64,000 nucleotides of DNA from the NCBI RefSeq assembly GCF_051401765.1, contig NW_027480438.1, forward strand, positions 3,410,001 to 3,474,000. Reading direction: 5' to 3'. The stretch comes from Calliopsis andreniformis (taxonomy: Eukaryota; Arthropoda; Insecta; Hymenoptera; Andrenidae). Positions within the stretch are counted from its first letter, which is position 1. Each line of letters starts with the position of its first letter. Both the position numbers and the translations under genes were made by a program. A model generated the notes under the pieces. The model ran no database searches. It saw only the letters and a list, made by a program, of their open reading frames with translations, and was not told the origin of the DNA. This document shows, in pieces, positions 26,629 through 39,469 of the stretch.

Positions 26629-28979
26629 TCCTCGATCTTCAATACACAATTCTCAATCCTCAATCTTCAATCCTCAGTACTCAATCTTCAATCCTCAATC
26701 CTCAATTCTCAATCCTCAATGCTCAATACTCAATCGTCAATCCTCAGTCCTCAATCCCCAATCCTCAATCTTCAATACTCAATCCTCAATCCTCAATCCT
26801 CAATCCTCAATCTTCAATCCTCAATACTCAACCTTCAATCATCAATCCTCAATACTCAATCCTCAATCCTCAATCCTCAATCCTCAATCTTCAATCCTCA
26901 ATACTCAAACTGCAATCCTCAGCCCTCAGTCCTCACTCCTCAATTCTCATTCTTCAATCCTCAATACCGAATCCTCAATCTTCAATCCTCAATCCACAAT
27001 CCTCAATTCTCAATCTACAATTCTCAATCCTCAGACTTCAAACACCAATACTCAACCCTCAGTCCTCGTTCTCAATCCGCAACCCTCAATCCTCAATCCT
27101 CAATCGTCAATCATTAATATTCAATCTTCAATTCTCAATCCTCAATCCTCAATCCTCAGCTCTCAACCCTCAATGTTCAATCCTCAATACCCAATCCTCA
27201 GTCTTCAATCCTCAATCCCCAATCCTCAATCCTCAATCCTCAATTCTCAGTCCTCAATCCTCAATCTTCAATTCTCAATACTCAATCTTCAATCCTCAAT
27301 CCTCAATCCTCAATCTTCAATCCTCAATACTGAATCTTCTATCCTCAATCTCCAATCCTCAATGTTCAATCCGCAATACCCAATCCTCAACCCTCAACAC
27401 TCAGTCCCCAATCCTCAATATTCAATCCTCAATCCTCAGTCCTCAATCCACAATCCTCAACGTTCAATGCTCAATACTCAATCTTCAATGCTCATTCCTC
27501 AATCCTCAATCCTCAATTCTCAATCCTCAATCGTCAACCTTCAATCCTCAATACTCAATCTTCAACCCTCAATCCTCAATGTTCAATCCTCAATACCCAA
27601 TCTTCAGTCTTCAATCCTCAATCCTCAATCCTCAATCCTCAATCCTCAATACTCAGTCCTCAATTCTCAGGCTTCAATCCTCAATACCCAATCCTCAATC
27701 TTCAATCCTCAATCCTCAATCCTCAATTCTCAATCCTCAATCCTCAGTCCTCAGTCCTCAAACCTCAATCCTCAACCCACAGCCCTCATCCTCAATCCTA
27801 AATCCTCAATCGTCAATCCTCAATCTTCAACCCTCAATACTCAATCTTCAATCCTCAATCCACAGTCCACAATCTGCAATCCTCAATGCACAATCCTCAA
27901 TCCTCAATCCTCAGTCCTCAATCCTCAATCCTCAATCCTCAGACCTCAATCCTCAATCTTCAATCCTCAATACTGAATCTTCAATGCTCAATCCTCAATC
28001 CTTAATCCTCAATCCTCAATCCTCAAACACCTATCCTCAACACCCAATCCTCAACCTTCAATCCTCTATGTTCTATCCGCAATACCCAATCCTCAATCTT
28101 CAACCCTCAACCCTCAATCCTCAATCCCCAATCCTCAATCATCAATCCTCAATCCTCAATATTCAATCCTCAATACTCAACCTGCAATCCTCAGTCCTCA
28201 GTCCTCACTCCTCAATCCTCATTCTTCAATCCTCAATACCGAATCCTCAATCTTCAATCCTCAATCCTCAGTCCTCAATTCTCAATCCTCAATCCTCAAT
28301 CCTCAGACTTCAAACACCAATACTGAACCCTCAGTCCTCGTCCTCAATCCACAACCCTCAATCCTCGATCCTCAATCTTCAATCATTAATATTCAATCTT
28401 CAATCATCAATCCTCAATCCTCAATCCTCAACCCTCAATCCTCAACGTTCAATCCTCAATACCCAATCCTCAGTCTTCCATCCTCAATCCTCAATACTCA
28501 ATCCTCAATCCTCAATACTCCGTCCTCAATCCTCAATCTTCAATCCTCTATACTCAATCTTCAATCCTCAATCCTCAATCCTTAATCCTCAATCTTCAAT
28601 CCTCAATACTGAATCTTCAATCCTCAATCCTCAATCCTCAATCCTCAATCCTCATTCTTCAATCCTCAACACCCAATCCTCAATCTTCAATCCTCAATGT
28701 TCAATCCGCAATACCCAATCCTCAATCTTCAATCCTCAACCCTCAATCCTCAATCCTCAATCCGCAATCCTCAATCTTCAATCCTCAATACTCAATCTTC
28801 AATCCTCAATCCTCAACCCTCAATCCTCAATCCACATTCCTCAATCCTCAACACCCAATCCTCAATCTTCAATCCTCAATCCTCAGTCCTCAATTCTCAA
28901 TCCTCAATCCTCAATCCTCAATCCTCAGACCTCAAACATCAATACTCAACCCTCAGTCCTCGTCCTCAATCCACAACCA
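26629..28979. repeat. Mosaic segment joining parts of several module types
   Basis: No landmark lies here. 26629-27675 follows the standard sequence after a B landmark. Near 27680 it switches to a piece of the A-B interior (near 20380-20620 in copy 1), and near 27950 to the segment starting GAATCTTCAATGCTC that also stands at 18222 and 23827. 28240-28979 matches 12450-13190. The switches look like recombination joints within shared heptad runs. Confidence 0.7.
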
Positions 28980-29214
28980 TCAATCCTCAACACCCAATCC
29001 TCAATCTTCAATCCTCAATCCTCAGTCCTCAATTCTCGATCCTCAATACTCTATCCACAGTCCTCAATGTTCAATCCTCAATACCCAAACCTCAATCTTC
29101 AATCCTCAATCCTCAATCCTCAATCATCAATCCTCAATCCTCAATCCTCAGTCCTCAAACCTCAATCCTGAATCCTCAAACCTGAATCCTCTGTCTTCAG
29201 ACCTCAGTCCTCAA

Positions 29215-29347
29215 CAATCAGTTGTCAGTCCTCAATCCTCAATAGAATATCCTCAATTCACAGGTTTCAATACTCAATACTCAACCTGAAATCTTCAAAT
29301 CTCTATCCACAATCATCAATTATCATCACACAACCCTCAACACTCAG
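29215..29347. repeat. Landmark L22, type C
   Basis: Late type C form with TTATCATCACACAACC near the end, shared only with L24 and L34. It stands 580 bp before L23. Confidence 0.9.
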
Positions 29348-29585
29348 TCCCCAATCCTCAATCTTCAATACTCTATCCTCAATCCTCAACCCTCAATCGC
29401 CAACCTCCAATCCTGAATACTCAAGCTTCAATCCTCAGTCCTCAATCCCCAATCCTCAATCCTCAATCCTCATTCTTCAATCCTCAATACCCAATCCTCA
29501 ATCTTCAATCCTCAATCCTCAATCCTCAATTCTCGACCCTCAATTCTCAGTCCTCAGACCTCAAACCTCAATCCTCAAACCTCAG

Positions 29586-29591
29586 CCCTCA
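29586..29591. other. Six-base unit CCCTCA (register shift, example)
   Basis: Example of the second kind of six-base unit, in the context CAG-CCCTCA-TCC. With TCCTCG it is one of about 100 places where the 7-bp register moves by one base. Confidence 0.85.
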
Positions 29592-29794
29592 TCCTCAATC
29601 CTCAATCCTCAATCCTCAATCCTCAATCCTCAATCCTCAATCCTCATTCCTCAATCCTCAATCTTCAATGCTCAATCTTCAATCCTCAATCCTCAATTCT
29701 CAATCCTCAAACCTCAATCCTCAATCCTCAGTCCTCAAACCTCAATCCTGAATCCCCGATACTGAATCCTCAATCTTCAGCCCTCAGTCCTCTA

Positions 29795-29927
29795 CAATCA
29801 GTTGTCAATCCTCAATCCTCAATAGAATATCATTAGTTCACAGTTTTCATTACTCAATACTCAATCTGCAATCTTCAAATCTCTATCCACAAACATCAAT
29901 TCTCATCACTCAACCCTCAACACTCAG
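29795..29927. repeat. Landmark L23, type A'
   Basis: No A landmark follows at 1146 bp. The copy 2 join at 30175/30176 cuts the triad, and the next landmark is L24, type C. Confidence 0.9.
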
Positions 29928-30410
29928 TCCCCAATCGTCAATATTCAATCCTCAGTCCTCAATCCTCAATCCACAATCCTCAACGTTCAATCCTCAATAC
30001 TCAATCTTCAATGATCATTCCTCAATCCTCAATCCTCAATTCTCAATCCTCGATCGTCAATCTTCAATCCTCAATCCTCAATCCTCAATCCTCAATCCTC
30101 AATCCTCAATCTTCAATCCTCAATACTCAAACTGCAATCCTCAATCCTCAGTCTTCACTCCTCAATTCTCATTCTTCAATCCTCAACACCCAATCCTCAA
30201 TCTTCAATTCTCAATCCTCAGTCCTCAATTCTCGATCCTCAATACTCTATCCACAGTCCTCAATGTTCAATCCTCAATACCCAAACCTCAATCTTCAATC
30301 CTCAATCCTCAATCCTCAATCATCAATCCTCAATCCTCAATCCTCAGTCCTCAAACCTCAATCCTGAATCCTCAAACCTGAATCCTCTGTCTTCAGACCT
30401 CAGTCCTCAA

Positions 30411-30543
30411 CAATCAGTTGTCAGTCCTCAATCCTCAATAGAATATCCTCAATTCACAGGTTTCAATACTCAATACTCAACCTGAAATCTTCAAATCTCT
30501 ATCCACAATCATCAATTATCATCACACAACCCTCAACACTCAG
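30411..30543. repeat. Landmark L24, type C
   Basis: 1196-bp partner of L22, 580 bp before L25. Confidence 0.9.
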
Positions 30544-30990
30544 TCCCCAATCCTCAATCTTCAATACTCTATCCTCAATCCTCAACCCTCAATCGCCAAT
30601 CTCCAATCCTGAATACTCAATCTTCAATCCTCAGTCCTCAATCCCCAATCCTCAATCCTCAATCCTCATTCTTCAATCCTCAATACCCAATCCTCAATCT
30701 TCAATCCTCAATCCTCAATCCTCAATTCTCGACCCTCAATTCTCAGTCCTCAGACCTCAAACCTCAATCCTCAAACCTCAGCCCTCATCCTCAATCCTCA
30801 ATCCTCAATCCTCAATCCTCAATCCTCAATCCTCAATCCTCATTCCTCAATCCTCAATCTTCAATGCTCAATCTTCAATCCTCAATCCTCAATTCTCAAT
30901 CCTCAATCCTCAATCCTCAATCCTCAGTCCTCAAACCTCAATCCTGAATCCCCGATACTGAATCCTCAATCTTCAGCCCTCAGTCCTCTA

Positions 30991-31123
30991 CAATCAGTTG
31001 TCAATCCTCAATCCTCAATAGAATATCATTAGTTCACAGTTTTCATTACTCAATACTCAATCTGCAATCTTCAAATCTCTATCCACAAACATCAATTCTC
31101 ATCACTCAACCCTCAACACTCAG
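30991..31123. repeat. Landmark L25, type A'
   Basis: 1196-bp partner of L23. The following A landmark (L26) is 1237 bp away, 91 bp (13 heptads) more than standard. Confidence 0.9.
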
Positions 31124-31206
31124 TCCCCAATCGTCAATATTCAATCCTCAGTCCTCAATCCTCAATCCACAATCCTCAACGTTCAATCCTCAATACTCAA
31201 TCTTCA

Positions 31207-32423
31207 ATGATCATTCCTCAATCCTCAATCCTCAATTCTCAATCCTCGATCGTCAATCTTCAATCCTCAATCCTCAATCCTCAATCCTCAATCCTCAATC
31301 CTCAATCTTCAATCCTCAATACTCAAACTGCAATCCTCAATCCTCAGTCTTCACTCCTCAATTCTCATTCTTCAATCCTCAATACCGGATCCTCAATCTT
31401 CAATCCTCAATCCACAATCCTCAATTCTCAATCCACAATCGTCAATCCTCAGACTTCAAACACCAATACTCAACCCTGAGTCCTCGTCCTCAATCCGCAA
31501 CCCTCAATCCTCAATCCTCAATCTTCAATCATCAATATTCAATCTTCAATCCTCAATCCTCAATCCTCAATCCTCAATACTCAATCCACAATCCTCAATT
31601 CTCAATCGTCAATGCTCAATACTCAATCGTCAATCCTCAAACCCCAATCCTCAATCTTCAATCCTCAATCCTCAATCCCCAATCCTCAATCCTCAATCTT
31701 CAATCCTCAATACTCAATCTTCAATCCTCAGTCCTCAATACTCAATCCTCAATCCTCAATCCTCAATCCTCAATCTTCAATCCTCAATACTCAAACTGCA
31801 ATCCTCAATCCTCAGTCCTCACTCCTCAATCCTCATTCTTCAATCCTCAATACCGAATCCTCAATCTTCAATCCTCAATCCTCAATCTTCAATTCTCAAT
31901 CCTCAATCCTCAATCCTCAGACTTCAAACACAAATACTCAACCCTCAGTCCTCGTCCTCAATCCACAACCCTCAATCCTCAATCCTCAATCTTCAATCAT
32001 TAATGTTCAATCTTCAATCTTCAATCCTCAATCCTCAATCCTCAACCCTCAATCCTCAACGTTCAATCCTCAATACCCAATCCTCAGTCTTCCACCCTCA
32101 ATCCTCAATACTCAATCCTCAATCCTCAATACTCAGTCCTCAATCCTCAATCTTCAATCCTCAGTCATCAAACCTCAATCCTGAATCCTCAATCCTGAAT
32201 CCTCAATCTTGAGCCCTCAGTCCTCTACAATCAGTAGTCAATCCTCAATCCTCAATAGAATATCATCAATTCACAGTTTTCCTTACTCAATACTCAATCT
32301 GCAATCTTCAAATCTCTATCCACAAACATCAATTCTCATCACTCAACCCTCAACACTCAGTCCCCTGTCCTCAATATTCAATCCTGAATCCTCAATCCTC
32401 AATCCACAATCCTCAACGTTCAA
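31207..32423. repeat. Distant near-copy of 59166-60382 (offset 27959)
   Basis: ATGATCATTCC at 31207 aligns with 59166, and the A landmarks L26 and L41 align at the same offset of 27959. Both copies contain a 91-bp addition with CAACGTTCAATCC and CTTCCACCCTC (near 32040-32130 and 59999-60089) that other modules lack. Between them I count 43 six-base units and two one-base insertions, which predict exactly the observed remainder of 1 modulo 7. Confidence 0.85.
32228..32360. repeat. Landmark L26, type A (CCTTACTC subtype)
   Basis: It has TTTTCCTTACTC where other A copies have TTTTCATTACTC, and AATCAGTAGTC. L35 and L37 share CCTTACTC. It is followed by CCCCTGTCC. Confidence 0.9.
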
Positions 32424-33163
32424 TCCTCAATACTCAATCTTCAATGCTCATTCCTCAATCCTCAATCCTCAATTCTCAATCCTCAATCGTCAATCGTCTA
32501 TCTTCAATACTCAACCTTCAATCCTCAATCCTCAATCCTCGGTCCTCAATCCTCAATCGTCAATCTCCAATCCTGAATACTCAATCTTCAATACTCAATC
32601 CTCAATCCTCAATCCTCAATCCTCACTCCTCATTCTTCAATCCTCAATACCCAATCCTCAATCTTCAATCCTCAATCCTCAATCCTCAATTCTCAATCCT
32701 CAATCCTCAGTCCTCAGTCCTCAAACCTCAATCCTCAACCCACAGCCCTCATCCTCAATCCTAAATCCTCAATCGTCAATCCTCAATCTTCAACCCTCAA
32801 TACTCAATCTTCAATCCTCAATCCACAGTCCACAATCTGCAATCCTCAATGCACAATCCTCAATCCTCAATCCTCAGTCCTCAATCCTCAATCCTCAATC
32901 CTCAGACCTCAATCCTCAACCGTCAGTCCTCGTCCTCAAACCTCAAACCCCAATCCTCAATCCTCAATCTTCAGTCATCAATACTCTATCTTCAATCCTC
33001 AATCCGCAATCCTCAATCCTTAATCCTCAATCCTCAATATTCAACGCACAACCCTCAGCCATCAATCCTCAATCCTCAATCCTCAATCCTCAATCCTCAG
33101 TCCTCAAACGTCAATCCTGAATCCTCAAACCTGAATCCTTAATCTTCACCCATAAGTCCTCAA

Positions 33164-33296
33164 CAATCAATTGTCAATCCTCAATCCTCAATAGAATATC
33201 CTGAATTCACAGTTTTCGATACTCAATCCCCATTCTTCAATCTTCAAATCTCAATCCACAAACATCAATCCTCATCACGCAACCCTCAACACTCAG
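33164..33296. repeat. Landmark L27, type B2
   Basis: Subtype B2: TTTTCGATACTC with TCTTCAAATC, shared with L36, L38 and L42. It closes the couplet with L26. The next landmark is almost 4 kb away. Confidence 0.9.
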
Positions 33297-33869
33297 TCCT
33301 CAATCTTCAATCCACAATCCTCAATCCTCAATCTTCAATCCTCAGTACTCAATCTTCAATCCTCAATCCTCAATTCTCAATCCTCAATGCTCAATACTCA
33401 ATCGTCAATCCTCAGTCCTCAATCCCCAATCCTCAATCTTCAATACTCAATCCTCAATCCTCAATCCTCAATCCTCAATCTTCAATCCTCAATACTCAAT
33501 CTTCAATCATCAATCCTCAATCCTCAATCCTCAATCCTCAATCCTCAATCCTCAATCTTGAATCCTCAATACTCAAACTGCAATCCTCAGTCCTCAGTCC
33601 TCACTCCTCAATTCTCATTCTTCAATCCTCAATACCGAATCCTCAATCTTCAATCCTCAATCCACAATCCTCAATTCTCAATCCACGATCCTCAATCCTC
33701 AGACTTCAAACACCAATACTCAACCCTCAGTCCTCGTCCTCAATCCGCAACACTCAATCCTCAATCCTCAATCTTCAATCATTAATATTCAATCTTCAAT
33801 CCTCAATCCTCAATCCTCAATCCTCAACTCTCAACCCTCAATGTTCAATCCTCAATACCCAATCCTCAG

Positions 33870-34743
33870 TCTTCAATCCTCAATCCCCAATCCTCAATCC
33901 TCAATCCTAAATTCTCAGTCCTCAATCCTCAATCTTCAATCCTCAATACTCAATCTTCAATCCTCAATCCTCAATCCTCAATCTTCAATCCTCAATACTG
34001 AATCTACTATCCTCAATCTCCAATCCTCAATGTTCAATCCGCAATACCCAATCCTCAACCCTCAACACTCAGTCCCCAATCCTCAATATTCAATCCTCAA
34101 TCCTCAGACTTCAAACACCAATACTGAACCCTCAGTCCTCGTCCTCAATCCACAACCCTCAGTCCTCAATCCACAATCCTCAACGGTCAATGCTCAATAC
34201 TCAATCTTCAATGCTCATTACTCAATCCTCAATCCTCAATTCTCAATCCTCAATCGTCAACCTTCAATCCTCAATACTCAATCTTCAATCCTCAATCCTC
34301 AATGTTCAATCCTCAATACCCAATCTTCAGTCTTCAATCCTCAATCCTCAATCCTCAATCCTCAATCCTCAATACTCAGTCCTCAATTCTCAGGCTTCAA
34401 TCCTCAATACTCAATCTTCAATCCTCAATCCTCAATCCTCAATACTCAATCTTCAATCCTCAATACTGAATCTTCAATGCTCAATCCTCAATCCTCAATC
34501 CTCAATCCTCAATCACCTATCCTCAACACCCAATCCTCAACCTTCAATCCTCTATGTTCAATCCGCAATACCCAATCCTCAATCTTCAACCCTCAACCCT
34601 CAATCCTCAATCCTCAATCCTCAATCCTCAATCCTCAATCCTCAATATTCAATCCTCAATACTCAATCTGCAATCCTCAATCCTCAATCCCCAATCCTCA
34701 ATCCTCAATCTTCAATCCTCAATACTCAATCTTCAATCCTCAG
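33870..34743. repeat. 874-bp tandem duplication, first pair, copy 1
   Basis: The CAACGGTCAATGCTC string with its ATG at 34190 recurs at 35064, and CTCTATGTTCAATCC near 34550 recurs near 35424, both at offset 874. One six-base unit explains the remainder of 6 modulo 7. The left edge is uncertain by about 60 bp because the flanks share heptad variants. Confidence 0.85.
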
Positions 34744-35617
34744 TCCTCAATACTCAATCCTCAATCCTCAATCCTCAATCCTCAATTCTCAGTCCTCAAT
34801 CCTCAATCTTCAATCCTCAATACTCAATCTTCAATCCTCAATCCTCAATCCTCAATCTTCAATCCTCAATACTGAATCTTCTATCCTCAATCTCCAATCC
34901 TCAATGTTCAATCCGCAATACCCAATCCTCAACCCTCAACACTCAGTCCCCAATCCTCAATATTCAATCCTCAATCCTCAGACTTCAAACACCAATACTG
35001 AACCCTCAGTCCTCGTCCTCAATCCACAACCCTCAGTCCTCAATCCACAATCCTCAACGGTCAATGCTCAATACTCAATCTTCAATGCTCATTACTCAAT
35101 CCTCAATCCTCAATTCTCAATCCTCAATCGTCAACCTTCAATCCTCAATACTCAATCTTCAATCCTCAATCCTCAATGTTCAATCCTCAATACCCAATCT
35201 TCAGTCTTCAATCCTCAATCCTCAATCCTCAATCCTCAATCCTCAATACTCAGTCCTCAATTCTCAGGCTTCAATCCTCAATACTCAATCTTCAATCCTC
35301 AATCCTCAATCCTCAATCCTCAATCTTCAATCCTCAATACTGAATCTTCAATGCTCAATCCTCAATCCTCAATCCTCAATCCTCAATCACCTATCCTCAA
35401 CACCCAATCCTCAACCTTCAATCCTCTATGTTCAATCCGCAATACCCAATCCTCAATCTTCAACCCTCAACCCTCAATCCTCAATCCTCAATCCTCAATC
35501 CTCAATCCTCAATCCTCAATATTCAATCCTCAATACTCAATCTGCAATCCTCAATCCTCAATCCCCAATCCTCAATCCTCAATCTTCAATCCTCAATACT
35601 CAATCTTCAATCATCAA
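34744..35617. repeat. 874-bp tandem duplication, first pair, copy 2
   Basis: Second copy; it diverges where CTTCAATCATC near 35613 replaces CTTCAATCCTC. No landmark occurs in either copy. The same 874-bp pair stands at 47.0-48.7 and 52.4-54.1 kb, so the pair was copied as a unit. Confidence 0.85.
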
Positions 35618-37190
35618 TCCTCAATCCTCAATCCTCAATCCTCAATCCTCAATCCTCAATCTTCAATCCTCAATACTCAAACTGCAATCCTCAGTCCTCA
35701 GTCCTCACTCCTCAATTCTCATTCTTCAATCCTCAATACCGAATCCTCAATCTTCAATCCTCAATCGACAATCCTCAATTCTCAATCCACAATCCTCAAT
35801 CCTCAGACTTCAAACACCAATACTCAACCCTCAGTCCTCGTCCTCAATCCGCAACCCTCAATCCTCAATCCTCAATCTTCAATCATTAATATTCAATCTT
35901 CAATCCTCAATCCTCAATCCTCAATCCTCAACTCTCAACCCTCAATGTTCAATCCTCAATACCCAATCCTCAGTCTTCAATCCTCAATCCCCAATCCTCA
36001 ATCCTCAATCCTCAATTCTCAGTCCTCAATCCTCAATCTTCAATCCTCAATACTCAATCCTCAATCCTCAATCCTCAATCCTCAATTCTCAGTCCTCAAT
36101 CCTCAATCTTCAATCCTCAATACTCAATCTTCAATCCTCAATCCCCAATCCTCAATCCTCAATCCTCAATTCTCAGTCCTCAATCCTCAATCTTCAATCC
36201 TCAATACTCAATCTTCAATCCTCAATCCTCAATCCTCAATCTTCAATCCTCAATACTGAATCTTCTATCCTCAATCTCCAATCCTCAATGTTCAATCCGC
36301 AATACCCAATCCTCAACCCTCAACACTCAGTCCCCAATCCTCAATATTCAATCCTCAATCCTCAGTCCTCAATCCACAATCCTCAACGTTCAATGCTCAA
36401 TACTCAATCTTCAATGCTCATTCCTCAATCCTCAATCCTCAATTCTCAATCCTCAATCGTCAACCTTCAATCCTCAATACTCAATCTTCAACCCTCAATC
36501 CTCAATGTTCAATCCTCAATACCCAATCTTCAGTCTTCAATCCTCAATCCTCAATCCTCAATCCTCAATCCTCAATACTCAGTCCTCAATTCTCAGGCTT
36601 CAATCCTCAATACTCAATCTTCAATCCTCAATCCTCAATCCTCAATCCTCAATCTTCAATCCTCAATACTGAATCTTCAATGCTCAATCCTCAATCCTTA
36701 ATCCTCAATCCTCAATCCTCAAACACCTATCCTCAACACCCAATCCTCAACCTTCAATCCTCTATGTTCTATCCGCAATACCCAATCCTCAATCTTCAAC
36801 CCTCAACCCTCAATCCTCAATCCCCAATCCTCAATCATCAATCCTCAATCCTCAATATTCAATCCTCAATACTCAACCTGCAATCCTCAGTCCTCAGTCC
36901 TCACTCCTCAATCCTCATTCTTCAATCCTCAATACCGAATCCTCAATCTTCAATCCTCAATCTTCAATCCTCAATCCTCAATCCTCAATTCTCGACCCTC
37001 AATTCTCAGTCCTCAGACCTCAAACCTCAATCCTCAAACCTCAGCCCTCATCCTCAATCCTCAATCCTCAATCCTCAATCCTCAATCCTCAATCCTCAAT
37101 CCTCATTCCTCAATCCTCAATCTTCAATGCTCAATCTTCAATCCTCAATCCTCAATTCTCAATCCTCAATCCTCAATCCTCAATCCTCAG

Positions 37191-37198
37191 TTCCTCAA
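37191..37198. other. One-base insertion giving an eight-base unit (TTCCTCAA)
   Basis: Related copies near 18733, 24338 and 41105 read CAGTCCTCAAACC, while this one reads CAGTTCCTCAAACC. It is one of only two single-base insertions I found against the 7-bp register. Confidence 0.8.
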
Positions 37199-37254
37199 AC
37201 CTCGATACTGAATCCCCGATACTGAATCCTCAATCTTCAGCCCTCAGTTCTCTA

Positions 37255-37387
37255 CAATCAGTTGTCAATCCTCAATCCTCAATAGAATATCATTAGTTCA
37301 CAGTTTTCATTACTCAATACTCAATCTGCAATCTTCAAATCTCTATCCACAAACATCAATTCTCATCACTCAACCCTCAACACTCAG
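37255..37387. repeat. Landmark L28, type A'
   Basis: Head of the triad L28-L29-L30, preceded by a private CAGTTCTCTACAATC variant. Confidence 0.9.
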
Positions 37388-38400
37388 TCCCCAATCGTCA
37401 ATATTCAATCCTCAGTCCTCAATCCTCAATCCACAATCCTCAACGTTCAATCCTCAATACTCAATCTTCAATGATCATTCCTCAATCCTCAATCCTCAAT
37501 TCTCAATCCTCGATCGTCAATCTTCAATCCTCAATCCTCAATCCTCAATCCTCAATCCTCAATCCTCAATCTTCAATCCTCAATACTCAAACTGCAATCC
37601 TCAATCCTCAGTCTTCACTCCTCAATTCTCATTCTTCAATCCTCAATACCGGATCCTCAATCTTCAATCCTCAATCCACAATCCTCAATTCTCAATCCAC
37701 AATCGTCAATCCTCAGACTTCAAACACCAATACTCAACCCTGAGTCCTCGTCCTCAATCCGCAACCCTCAATCCTCAATCCTCAATCTTCAATCATCAAT
37801 ATTCAATCTTCAATCCTCAATCCTCAATCCTCAATCCTCAATACTCAATCCACAATCCTCAATTCTCAATCGTCAATGCTCAATACTCAATCGTCAATCC
37901 TCAAACCCCAATCCTCAATCTTCAATCCTCAATCCTCTATCCCCAATCCTCAATCCTCAATCTTCAATACTCAATACTCAATCTTCAATCCTCAGTCCTC
38001 AATACTCAATCCTCAATCCTCAATCCTCAATCCTCAATCTTCAATCCTCAATACTCAAACTGCAATCCTCAATCCTCAGTCCTCACTCCTCAATCCTCAT
38101 TCTTCAATCCTCAATACCGAATCCTCAATCTTCAATCGTCAATCCTCAATCTTCAATTCTCAATCCTCAATCCTCAATCCTCAGACTTCAAACACAAACA
38201 CTCAACCCTCAGTCCTCGTCCTCAATCCACAACCCTCAATCCTCAATCCTCAATCTTCAATCATTAATGTTCAATCTTCAATCTTCAATCCTCAATCCTC
38301 AATACTCAGTCCTCAATCCTCAATCTTCAATCCTCAGTCCTCAAACCTCAATCCTGAATCCTCAATCCTGAATCCTCAATCTTGAGCCCTCAGTCCTCTA

Positions 38401-38533
38401 CAATCAGTTGTCAATCCTCAATCCTCAATAGAATATCATCAATTCACAGTTTTCATTACTCAATACTCAATCTGCAATCTTCAAATCTCTATCCACAAAC
38501 ATCAATTCTCATCACTCAACCCTCAACACTCAG
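38401..38533. repeat. Landmark L29, type A
   Basis: It lies 1146 bp after L28 and 936 bp before L30. Confidence 0.9.
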
Positions 38534-39336
38534 TCCCCAGTCCTCAATATTCAATCCTGAATCCTCAATCCTCAATCCACAATCCTCAACGTTCAATCCT
38601 CAATACTCAATCTTCAATGCTCATTCCTCAATCCTCAATCCTCAATTCTCAATCCTCAATCGTCAATCGTCAATCTTCAATACTCAACCTTCAATCCTCA
38701 ATCCTCAATCCTCGGTCCTCAATCCTCAATCGTCAATCTCCAATCCTGAATACTCAATCTTCAATACTCAATCCTCAATCCTCAATCCTCAATCCTCACT
38801 CCTCATTCTTCAGTCCTCAATACCCAATCCTCAATCTTCAATCCTCAATCCTCAATCCTCAATTCTCAATCCTCAATCCTCAGTCCTCAGTCCTCAAACC
38901 TCAATCCTCAACCCACAGCCCTCATCCTCAATCCTAAATCCTCAATCCTCAATCCTCAATCTTCAACCCTCAATACTCAATCTTCAATCCTCAATCCTCA
39001 GTCCACAATCTGCAATCCTCAATGCACAATCGTCAATCCTCAATCCTCAGTCCTCAATCCTCAATCCTCAATCCTCAGACCTCAATCCTCAACCGTCAGT
39101 CCTCGTCCTCAAACCTCAAACCCCAATCCTCAATCCTCAATCTTCAATCATCAATACTCTATCTTCAATCCTCAATCCGCAATCCTCAATCCTCAATCCT
39201 CAATCCTCAATATTCAACGCACAACCCTCAGCCATCAATCCTCAATCCTCAATCCTCAATCCTCAATCCTCAGTCCTCAAACGTCAATCCTGAATCCTCA
39301 AACCTGAATCCTCAATCTTCACCCATAAGTCCTCAA

Positions 39337-39469
39337 CAATCAATTGTCAATCCTCAATCCTCAATAGAATATCCTGAATTCACAGTTTTCAATACTCAAT
39401 CCCCATTCTTCAATTTTCAAATCTCAATCCACAAACATCAATCCTCATCACGCAACCCTCAACACTCAG
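39337..39469. repeat. Landmark L30, type B1
   Basis: Couplet partner of L29, followed by TTCAATACACAATTC. Confidence 0.9.

Larger units (their letters stand above)
28980..30175. repeat. 1196-bp tandem duplication, copy 1
   Basis: The next 1196 bp repeat this segment. CCTCAACACC at 28985 aligns with 30181, and landmarks L22 and L23 align with L24 and L25. One six-base unit (CCCTCA at 29586-29591) gives the remainder of 6 modulo 7. Differences seen: ACCTCCAATCC and AAGCTTC near 29401-29426 against ATCTCCAATCC and AATCTTC in copy 2, and AACCTCAATCC near 29708 against ATCCTCAATCC. Confidence 0.92.
30176..31371. repeat. 1196-bp tandem duplication, copy 2
   Basis: Second copy. On the right it continues past 31371 into TACCGGATCC, the normal continuation of the A' block, while copy 1 breaks off there. 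Copy 2 therefore holds the original right flank. Confidence 0.92.
31372..33869. repeat. A-B module segment related to 45442-47030
   Basis: The segment holds the L26-L27 couplet. From about 32209 to 33790 it matches 45442-47023 at offset 13233, sharing CCTTACTC, CCCCTGTCC and ATCCTTAATCTTC variants that the 6751/5605 family lacks. It thus belongs to a second subfamily of modules with the copies at 45.4, 50.8 and 60.2 kb. Confidence 0.78.
35618..38009. repeat. Module segment with a local 154-bp expansion
   Basis: The segment matches 39690-41920 in part. The string TTCTCAGTCCTC appears at 36016, 36086 and 36170, spaced 70 and 84 bp, where the related stretch near 40085 has it once. The two additions (154 bp) explain why the offset between the copies changes from 4069 upstream to 3915 downstream. 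A one-base insertion at 37191 then takes the offset to 3914. Confidence 0.75.

Noticed and set aside
26181..29171. A 996-codon frame, possible low-complexity structural or adhesive protein
   Set aside because: It crosses three recombination joints of the satellite and exists only because an added heptad and the joints keep one phase open. Equivalent modules elsewhere are broken in that frame.
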